Shown: positions 22,398 to 28,656 of the stretch, piece by piece | Layout: every line of letters begins with the position of its first letter | How positions within the stretch are numbered: position 1 is the stretch's first letter | Source: JBGZFC01 sp964346495 | Lineage (GTDB): Bacteria; Bacteroidota; Bacteroidia; Bacteroidales; Dysgonomonadaceae | Reading direction: 5' to 3' | NCBI GenBank assembly: GCA_964346495.1 | Contig: CAYFUW010000018.1 | Location: 1 to 28,656, forward strand | DNA length: 28,656 bases | Notes under the pieces: generated by a model | The model's input: the letters and a program-made list of their open reading frames with translations, nothing else | Databases searched by the model: none | What the model was told of the DNA's origin: nothing | Program-made: the position numbers and the translations under genes

Positions 22398-24869
22398 ATG
22401 AAAAAAAATCGTTTTTCTTCAAAAGTAGTACATGTAGTAATAGTAGGCTATGTATTGTTGTTCTTAGTAATGGTACTGGGAATTGTGCTTGTTTACAATA
22501 ACTTAGTCAGCTTCTCTGAAAGAAAAACAAAAGATGAAGACCTAAAAGAGCTGGTAATTGTTAGTAACACTATTTCAAAACTATTTGAGCTAGAGTGTGC
22601 TCAATATCTGATAACATCCGAGAGTTCAAACATGTATTTAGATTTACATGAATCTATGAAGCCTGAAATATTGGCTAACATAGACACTCTTAAACAACTA
22701 TCTGCTGATAGTAGCAGAAATAGCAAATTAGATACAATAGTTATACTACTCGAGAAAAAAGAGAAGAATCTAAAAGATATAACTGCATTATTAGACTCTA
22801 TCCGGAGAGCACCTAATATCATAAAAAGTACATCAAGTTCTATTATTCCGCATAAAGTTAATAAAGATATTGACGAATTGCTGGAGCGAAACAATGTTAA
22901 CTTTTTTGTTGAAGAGGCTGCTGACACAACAGTTATTAAGAGCGAGAAAAAAGGCTTATTCGGTCGTATAGTTGATGCTTTTGCCGGAAAGCAAGATTCA
23001 ACAGTAATTGTTGATAACAGACCTGTAGTTACTCAAGAAACTTTCTCGCTTGTATTAGATACTATGGTAAACATAATCAGATATAGTGAAAAATTAGACC
23101 TTGATAAACAAAAAAGCCTTCAATCTCAACTCTTTGTGAGACAGGTGGCTATGAATAATACAAACACTATGCTTTCATCTCGGATAAATGAGCTATTGAA
23201 GGGTATAGAGTTAGAAGAACTAAATAAATCGATACAACTTATTCGTGAAAAAGAGGCTGTTTTGTCTGATTCTCAGAAAATAGTAATGGGAGTGTCAGTA
23301 GCAGCTGTGGCTATTGCTTTAATTTTTGGATTGTTTTTTATTGTCGGAATAAATAAAGATGCTAAACGCAGACGCGACCTTGAGCTGTCTAATAAAAAGA
23401 TTAAAGAGTTACTTGAACTACGAGAAAAGCTGATGTTGGCAATTTCGCATGATATCAAGGCACCTGCAAGTTCTATACAAGGATATATAGAGTTGTTATC
23501 TAGCAACCAGGATGAGGAGAAAAATAAAAAATACTTACAGAATATAAAGAAGTCGAGCGACCATATTTTAGATCTTGTAACCGATATGCTCGATGCCAGA
23601 AAACTTAGTGAAGGTATTTGGATTAAGAGAGAGATAAAATTTAATCTATACGAACTCAGCAATGATGTGGTAAGTCTTTTTATACCTATAGCTCAGGCAA
23701 AAAAACTGGAACTTAAAATTATCAATAATATTCCTGAAAATCTTCATGTTTTCTCTGACCCATACATGATTAAAAAAATATTTAACAACATCATTTCCAA
23801 TGCGATAAAATATACATCGAGAGGATTTGTTGAGGTAAGTTATGGAATAGAAAATAATGGCGTTGAATTTGTCGTTAAAGACTCGGGTTGTGGAATTGCA
23901 GAAGAGAACCAATCGGTTATATTTCAGGAGTTTAAACAGGTAAGTCATAATTATTCAGGAGCCAAGATAGAAGGTATAGGACTAGGACTTGCAATTGTGA
24001 AAGGTTTGGTGGAGGAGTTGAATGGCACTATTCAATTGTTCTCTGAATTGGATAAGGGTTCTCAATTTACTATTTGGTTACCACTTAAACACAGAGACAC
24101 TGTTATAGAAGAAGATGATAGTGAAATAACAAGAGATTTCAATTTAGAGGGAATTTCGGTTTTTGCAGTTGATGATGATCCTGTGCAGCTGACAATGCTT
24201 TCAGAGTTGTTAAAACTCAAAAAGATAGATGTAACTACCGAAAGTGTGCCGGAAAATGCAATTGGTACTCTAAGTCAAACAAAATTTGATATAATACTGA
24301 TTGATATACAGATGCCGATTATGAACGGTTTAGATCTTGTCAAGCTGATTCCCGGATTAAACAAATCTACACCTAAAATAGCATTGTCTGCCAATTCCGA
24401 AATATCTTTGCATGAAATACGCAGTCACGGTTTTGACGACTTTTTAAGTAAACCGTTTGACTCTGTCACAATAATGAGTTTTATTGCAAAGTATGTGAAT
24501 AACAACGATTTGCAAATAAATAGAAAAGGTTCGAAACCACATGGTGAAGTATCTAACCTGATTGATTTTGTAAAAGAAGACAAAGATAGTTCGCTTGAAA
24601 TATTGAGTTCATTTGAAAAAGAGACATCAGAAAGTTTATCGTTATTACAAAAAGCTTTTGAGGAAAAAGATATCAATCGTTTAGCCCAAATTGCTCACAA
24701 ACAGATGCCGCTATTTAAAATTATTAACGATGATGAATTGGTAGGTTTGTTATCACATTTGGAGTTAAAACAATCGATATCAAAAGATGATGAGAAAGCT
24801 GTTTTACGTATTATTGAAAACTACATTAAAGATGCGAAAACCTTGATTAATGAAGTAAAATCAAGATAG
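22398..24869 (+). CDS. Hybrid sensor histidine kinase with REC and HPt domains
   Basis: Inner-membrane kinase of 823 residues, probably the partner of the preceding regulator. The first span is about 12-34. A large, mostly helical extracytoplasmic domain (about 35-294) matches no sensor family I recognise; it contains KKGLFGRIVDAFAGKQDST (184-202), a segment type I recall from other Bacteroidales kinases. The second span is about 296-318. The kinase core has H351 in AISHDIKAP, the N box near 464-472, DSGCGI (495-500) and GIGLGLAI (526-533). A receiver domain follows with D592-D594, phosphoacceptor D636 and K685. An HPt-like end (about 720-823) has H767 in AHKQMP. A His-Asp-His-Asp phosphorelay to the regulator's D65 is likely. 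Confidence 0.92.
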   Translation: MKKNRFSSKVVHVVIVGYVLLFLVMVLGIVLVYNNLVSFSERKTKDEDLKELVIVSNTISKLFELECAQYLITSESSNMYLDLHESMKPEILANIDTLKQLSADSSRNSKLDTIVILLEKKEKNLKDITALLDSIRRAPNIIKSTSSSIIPHKVNKDIDELLERNNVNFFVEEAADTTVIKSEKKGLFGRIVDAFAGKQDSTVIVDNRPVVTQETFSLVLDTMVNIIRYSEKLDLDKQKSLQSQLFVRQVAMNNTNTMLSSRINELLKGIELEELNKSIQLIREKEAVLSDSQKIVMGVSVAAVAIALIFGLFFIVGINKDAKRRRDLELSNKKIKELLELREKLMLAISHDIKAPASSIQGYIELLSSNQDEEKNKKYLQNIKKSSDHILDLVTDMLDARKLSEGIWIKREIKFNLYELSNDVVSLFIPIAQAKKLELKIINNIPENLHVFSDPYMIKKIFNNIISNAIKYTSRGFVEVSYGIENNGVEFVVKDSGCGIAEENQSVIFQEFKQVSHNYSGAKIEGIGLGLAIVKGLVEELNGTIQLFSELDKGSQFTIWLPLKHRDTVIEEDDSEITRDFNLEGISVFAVDDDPVQLTMLSELLKLKKIDVTTESVPENAIGTLSQTKFDIILIDIQMPIMNGLDLVKLIPGLNKSTPKIALSANSEISLHEIRSHGFDDFLSKPFDSVTIMSFIAKYVNNNDLQINRKGSKPHGEVSNLIDFVKEDKDSSLEILSSFEKETSESLSLLQKAFEEKDINRLAQIAHKQMPLFKIINDDELVGLLSHLELKQSISKDDEKAVLRIIENYIKDAKTLINEVKSR

Positions 24870-24874
24870 TTAAG

Positions 24875-25774
24875 ATGGCAAAGCAATCAGTTCTGGAAAA
24901 GTACAAGCGATATCTTTTGCTCGAAAAAAAACTCTCGAAAAACACAATCGATGCATATCTGACCGACTTGCAAAAACTGATGACATATATAGACTCTGTC
25001 AATATCTCACTTAGAGATATAAAGTTGTCTCATTTAGAAGAGTTTCTTTCTGAACTTCACGACCAGGGTATAGGCGCAAGGTCTGTAGCGAGAATTATTT
25101 CGGGAATAAAATCGTTTTTCGACTTTTTGATGTTGGACGATTATATACAGAGTGACCCGAGCAAATTGCTTGAATCGCCCAAAATAGGTTTGAAACTTCC
25201 TACAGTTTTATCTTTGGAAGAAATCAATATGATTTTAAGCTGCATAGATGTTTCAACTGCCGAAGGCACACGCAATTACGCCATAATTGAAACGCTTTAT
25301 AGCTGTGGACTTCGGGTCTCGGAGTTGATTAATCTTAAATTTTCCGACCTCTTTTTCGATAAAGGATTTATCCGTGTGCAAGGGAAGGGTAGTAAGCAAC
25401 GACTTGTTCCCATATCTGATACAGCCATTGATAAAATTAACAACTATCTTCTCTATCGTTCGCAAATGAACATAAAAAAAGGTAACGAAGATATCGTTTT
25501 TATAAGTGCACGAGGTGCAGCTTTATCCCGAATAACGGTATTTCATTACGTGCAAAAGTATTCCGAAATGGCAGGGATTACAAAACCGATAAGTCCGCAC
25601 GTTTTCAGGCACTCATTTGCAACTCATCTTTTGGAGAGAGGTGCAAATATTCGTGTAATTCAAGAGATGCTGGGACACGAAAAAATAGCTACTACCGAAA
25701 TATACACCCATCTAGACAGGGATTTTTTACGCGAAGAGATAATAGAACATCATCCCAGAAGTAAGAAAATGTAG
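24875..25774 (+). CDS. xerD: Tyrosine recombinase XerD
   Basis: Site-specific recombinase of the Xer type, expected to resolve chromosome dimers at dif with a partner at the septum. The 299-aa length is normal. The N-terminal SAM-like core-binding domain is about 1-90 and the catalytic domain about 108-290. Catalytic residues are complete: R147 (CGLRVSE), K171 (VQGKGSK), H242 and R245 (SPHVFRHSF), H268 (LGHEKI) and nucleophile Y277. The LLERGANIRVIQEMLGH stretch favours Xer over integrases of mobile elements, and no integron or phage genes flank it. It begins 5 bases after the hybrid kinase, so the two are probably translated from one message. No dif-like site was identified. Confidence 0.92.
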   Translation: MAKQSVLEKYKRYLLLEKKLSKNTIDAYLTDLQKLMTYIDSVNISLRDIKLSHLEEFLSELHDQGIGARSVARIISGIKSFFDFLMLDDYIQSDPSKLLESPKIGLKLPTVLSLEEINMILSCIDVSTAEGTRNYAIIETLYSCGLRVSELINLKFSDLFFDKGFIRVQGKGSKQRLVPISDTAIDKINNYLLYRSQMNIKKGNEDIVFISARGAALSRITVFHYVQKYSEMAGITKPISPHVFRHSFATHLLERGANIRVIQEMLGHEKIATTEIYTHLDRDFLREEIIEHHPRSKKM

Positions 25775-25836
25775 TAGTTATCAACAAACCATTAAAAAAA
25801 CAGTATAACATATATTTTTTAAAGCAGATAATTTTG

Positions 25837-25844
25837 TATATTTG
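25837..25844 (+). promoter_or_regulatory. Candidate -7 element for dnaN
   Basis: TATATTTG matches TAnnTTTG. At the -33 position there is only a T run (near 25813-25820), not TTTG. A start near 25851 would give a leader of about 130 bases, which includes a 7-bp hairpin (tgaaaac 25881-25887 with gttttca 25901-25907). Confidence 0.4.
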
Positions 25845-25979
25845 CTACAAATTATAATGTTATAAAATGGATTTTTACGGTGAAAACCAATGTAATAACC
25901 GTTTTCAACAAAATAGTAGTAATTAATCGTATAACTCTTTTCATGTTTATAATAAACCGGAAATAAAAACTTATATATT

Positions 25980-27104
25980 ATGAAATTTGAAATATCAAGC
26001 GCAACGTTTTTGCAACACTTGCAAGCAATAAGTAGAGTAATTAATTCAAAAAACACACTTCCTATTTTAGATTGTTTTTTGTTGAGTTTGAATGATAACA
26101 TTCTCACAGTTACCGCATCTGACAACGAAACCAGATTGGAAACTAAAATAGAGGTTGACACTGCAGAAGGAAGTGGTTCATTGGCAATAAATGCTAAGAA
26201 TCTTCTCGACCCGCTTCGCGAACTTCCCGACCAGCCACTAAAGTTTGATATTAATGATGAAACTTTAGAGGTTTATATCTATTATCACAACGGAAAATAT
26301 AATTTTATAGGCTCAAAAGGTGATGAATATCCACAACCGAAAGAGATTAAAGAAGATTGTGTAACGCTTAATATCGATGCACAAACACTATTTGACGGAA
26401 TTAATAGAACTTTGTTTGCCACTGCCGACGACGAAATGCGTCCGGTAATGAACGGAATTTATTTTGATATTACAGCTGATGATATCACTTTTGTTGCGTC
26501 AGATGGTCATAAATTGGTGCGTGTAATAAATAGTGAAGTTAAGAGCGAAGGTCGTGCTTCATTTATTTTGCCTAAAAAACCGGCTAATCTGTTAAGAAGT
26601 TTACTTCCAAGAGAGTCTGGAAATATAGAGGTGAAATTTGATGAAAATAATGCTTACATAAATATGGCAAACGTAATTATGATTTGCAGATTTGTTGAAG
26701 GCAGATATCCTAACTACAACTCGGTTATTCCACAAAACAATCCCAATCATGTTACAATAGACCGATTGATGCTTTTAAATGCATTAAAACGTGTAAGTAT
26801 TTTCTCAAATCAGGCAAGTAGCTTAGTTAAATTACAATTCTCGGAAGACAAGATTGTTATCTCGGCGCAAGATATCGACTTTTTAACTTCAGCAGAAGAG
26901 ACTCTTCCATGCGAATATAACGGAACTGTTATGAATATAGGTTTCAAAGCAGTATTTTTGATAGATATACTAAATAATATTCCTTCAGCAGATGTGAAAA
27001 TTGAGTTGTTAGACCCATCAAGAGCAGGAGTAATTTTACCGACAGAAAATGAAGAGAATGAAGATATGCTCACATTGTTGATGCCAATGATGCTGAACGA
27101 CTAA
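25980..27104 (+). CDS. dnaN: DNA polymerase III beta subunit (sliding clamp)
   Basis: Replication clamp that encircles DNA and tethers polymerase III and other partners. The 374-aa length matches the family. The three repeated clamp domains fall at about 1-120, 127-245 and 248-374. Recognisable segments are FLQHLQAISRVINSKNTLPI (10-29), DEMRPVMNGIYFD, the ASDGHKLVR region and EGRYPNYNSVIP. The end LLMPMMLND corresponds to the conserved hydrophobic C-terminus lining the partner-binding cleft. It is not next to dnaA here. The exonuclease gene starts 34 bases downstream and is likely co-transcribed. Confidence 0.96.
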   Translation: MKFEISSATFLQHLQAISRVINSKNTLPILDCFLLSLNDNILTVTASDNETRLETKIEVDTAEGSGSLAINAKNLLDPLRELPDQPLKFDINDETLEVYIYYHNGKYNFIGSKGDEYPQPKEIKEDCVTLNIDAQTLFDGINRTLFATADDEMRPVMNGIYFDITADDITFVASDGHKLVRVINSEVKSEGRASFILPKKPANLLRSLLPRESGNIEVKFDENNAYINMANVIMICRFVEGRYPNYNSVIPQNNPNHVTIDRLMLLNALKRVSIFSNQASSLVKLQFSEDKIVISAQDIDFLTSAEETLPCEYNGTVMNIGFKAVFLIDILNNIPSADVKIELLDPSRAGVILPTENEENEDMLTLLMPMMLND

Positions 27105-27138
27105 TATTTTTTTACACAGGGTACTAAAACAAAAAACA

Positions 27139-27909
27139 ATGCAACTAAATCTGAAAAATCCCCTTGTTTTTTTCGATTTGGAAACAACGGGTATTAATAT
27201 AGTAAAAGATAGAATTGTAGAAATATCTATACTAAAAGTATATCCAAACGGAAAAGAGGAGATAAAATCAAGAAGAATTAATCCTGAGCAGCCAATTCCG
27301 GCAGAAGCAACTGCAATACATGGGATAACTGACGAAGATGTAAAAGATTGTCCTACTTTTAAGCAGGTTGCGAAATCATTAGCTGATATTTTGGAAGGAT
27401 GTGATCTTGCAGGGTTTAATTCGAGCCGATTCGATGTGCCTTTACTTGCAGAAGAGTTTTTGCGCGCAGGTATTGACTTTGATATGAGAAAACGAAAATT
27501 TGTTGACGTGCAAATTATTTTCCATAAAAAAGAGCAACGCACTTTGGAGGCTGCATATAAATTCTATTGCGATAAAGAGTTGGAAAATGCACATAGTGCC
27601 GAAGCCGATACTTTGGCAACTTATGAAGTATTGAAAGCACAATTAGACCGTTATCCCGATTTAGTTAACGATATAGCAGTTCTTTCGCAAGAATATTCAA
27701 GCTTTAACGACAATGTTGATTTAGCCGGAAGAATGGTTTACGATGAAAATGGCGTAGAGGTTTTTAATTTTGGCAAACACAAAGGTAAACCGGTTGTAGA
27801 GGTGTTAAGAAATGAGCCAAGCTACTATTCGTGGATGATGGATGGCGATTTTCCGTTGAATACTAAGCAGATACTTACAAAGATTAAGTTGCGTGAAATG
27901 AATAATTAA
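27139..27909 (+). CDS. DnaQ-like 3'-5' exonuclease with ExoX-like tail
   Basis: Predicted DEDDh-type exonuclease, 256 residues. The metal and catalytic residues are complete: D13 and E15 (FDLETTG), D99 (NSSRFDVPLL), H152 and D157 (AHSAEADTLAT). The nuclease domain covers about 8-168. Residues 205-250 (VFNFGKHKGKPVVEVL, then YYSWMMDGDFP) match the small C-terminal domain I know from ExoX-like proteins, which distinguishes it from plain epsilon subunits. Position directly after dnaN suggests proofreading or repair linked to the clamp, but no obvious clamp-binding motif stands out. Alternatives are a polymerase III epsilon subunit or an independent repair exonuclease. Confidence 0.88.
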   Translation: MQLNLKNPLVFFDLETTGINIVKDRIVEISILKVYPNGKEEIKSRRINPEQPIPAEATAIHGITDEDVKDCPTFKQVAKSLADILEGCDLAGFNSSRFDVPLLAEEFLRAGIDFDMRKRKFVDVQIIFHKKEQRTLEAAYKFYCDKELENAHSAEADTLATYEVLKAQLDRYPDLVNDIAVLSQEYSSFNDNVDLAGRMVYDENGVEVFNFGKHKGKPVVEVLRNEPSYYSWMMDGDFPLNTKQILTKIKLREMNN

Positions 27910-27914
27910 TATTT

Positions 27915-28604
27915 ATGACGGTTACAGTTCGCTCTATTTGTTCTATTCTTATTGTTTTAATAACATTATCGTTTATCTCTTGTAAGAAAAACAGGACGAA
28001 AGAGAACGATATCGATGAGTTAATACCACATTCGTTGTCTGAAAGGAAGAAAAGGTTTTCCGGTAATTATAACAGAGAGTTTAATGACCTTCAGGATTTG
28101 CACCTGGAGGCTGCCATTGCAAACGGTATAACACCACTTGCATCACGTGACGATACACTTAAATATAAAGATGAACTTATTCGTTTGCCGGATGCACTCG
28201 AGTTGTATCGCACATACGATTTAACTCACTCTATTCCTTTTTTAGTTCCTTCAGCAACACAACTGCTGGTTGATATTGCTCAAAGTTTTCGCGATTCGCT
28301 CTACAGCAAAGATATCCCATTGCACAGACTTTATGTTACAAGTGTACTTCGTACAGATGATGACTTATCAACTTTGCGTACAAGGAATATAAATGCATCG
28401 GAAAACTCTACTCACCGATACGGCACTACTTTCGATATCTCCTGGAAACGATTTGAACAGATAGACCCCGATTCTACAAACGCTGTATCACCGGATAGAT
28501 TGAAATTAGTGTTGGCACAAGTGTTATTCGATTTGAAAAACAAGGAACTTTGCTATGTGAAACATGAACGCAAGCAGGCTTGTTTTCATATTACTGTTAG
28601 ATAA
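27915..28604 (+). CDS. DUF5715-like lipoprotein with M15-type zinc residues
   Basis: Predicted lipoprotein of 229 residues, signal ending at C23 (LSFISC). The mature part resembles Bacteroidales DUF5715 proteins. Its central segment LYVTSVLRT (139-147), then NASENSTHRYGTTFDISW (160-177), recalls M15 peptidases such as VanX/VanY and L-Ala-D-Glu endopeptidases, whose zinc site is HxxxxxxD followed by a C-terminal HxH or equivalent. Here H167, D174 and H225 (CFHITV) could form it. A cell-wall peptide-cleaving role is therefore possible but untested. It starts 5 bases after the exonuclease gene and ends the window's last operon; the remaining 52 bases show nothing. Confidence 0.75.
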   Translation: MTVTVRSICSILIVLITLSFISCKKNRTKENDIDELIPHSLSERKKRFSGNYNREFNDLQDLHLEAAIANGITPLASRDDTLKYKDELIRLPDALELYRTYDLTHSIPFLVPSATQLLVDIAQSFRDSLYSKDIPLHRLYVTSVLRTDDDLSTLRTRNINASENSTHRYGTTFDISWKRFEQIDPDSTNAVSPDRLKLVLAQVLFDLKNKELCYVKHERKQACFHITVR

Positions 28605-28656
28605 TTCTATCCAAAAGTTGAATGCGCTACTTTATAACTTTATCATATAACGGTAA

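Noticed and set aside
24875..25774. XerD gene as an integrase of a mobile element
   Set aside because: Housekeeping Xer-type sequence, in a conserved-looking gene run, with no attachment repeats, tRNA or cargo genes beside it.

Overview
This window is a low-GC chromosomal segment from a member of the Bacteroidota, most likely the order Bacteroidales. I judge this from the gene families: S46 dipeptidyl-peptidase, alpha2-type glycyl-tRNA synthetase next to an FKBP lipoprotein, SDR-type threonine dehydrogenase with Kbl, fused RibBA, and a hybrid kinase paired with an NtrC-like regulator. Two promoters also match the Bacteroidota form TTTG-N20-TAnnTTTG, and many short palindromic repeats sit between genes. 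No rRNA, tRNA, CRISPR array, transposase or prophage gene was seen. Species cannot be named from the sequence alone.

Layout. (1) 1-476: repeat-rich spacer ending in a strong terminator for the leftward genes. (2) 477-6076, minus strand: lptF/G-like permease, ribBA and kbl are closely spaced; tdh follows behind a repeat spacer and has its own promoter. (3) 6459-8795, plus strand: a beta-barrel outer-membrane protein with a terminator, a palindromic repeat element, then dacB (PBP4). (4) 8800-10947, minus strand: glyS and an FKBP-type prolyl isomerase lipoprotein, convergent with dacB at 4 bp. (5) 11210-15161, plus strand: a polysaccharide flippase and an S46 dipeptidyl-peptidase of the DPP7 type. 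(6) 15162-16652: two paralogous 132-aa lipoproteins framed by near-identical ~98-bp direct repeats and other palindromes. (7) 16653-20091, minus strand: a C69 dipeptidase followed by a phosphohexomutase. (8) 20342-25774, plus strand: a tightly packed run of ftsB/divIC-like gene, small membrane protein, degenerate NtrC-type response regulator, hybrid histidine kinase and xerD. (9) 25980-28604, plus strand: dnaN, a DnaQ-like exonuclease with an ExoX-like tail, and an M15-like DUF5715 lipoprotein.

How the genes fit together. Envelope biogenesis is prominent (LptF/G, flippase, DacB, FKBP lipoprotein, OMP, FtsB-like protein). DPP7 and the C69 dipeptidase suggest exported peptide breakdown, and Kbl/Tdh can feed threonine into glycine and acetyl-CoA, which suits an organism using peptides.

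Most interesting points. The response regulator keeps its receiver aspartate and Fis-type helix-turn-helix but has lost the Walker B acidic pair and the GAFTGA loop, so it is unlikely to be a normal sigma-54 activator. The twin lipoprotein genes have divergent front ends but nearly identical 3' ends and lie inside direct repeats, which suggests a duplicating or converting cassette. The DUF5715 lipoprotein keeps an M15-like HxxxxxxD...H constellation. I found no clear self-contained new defence or mobile system.
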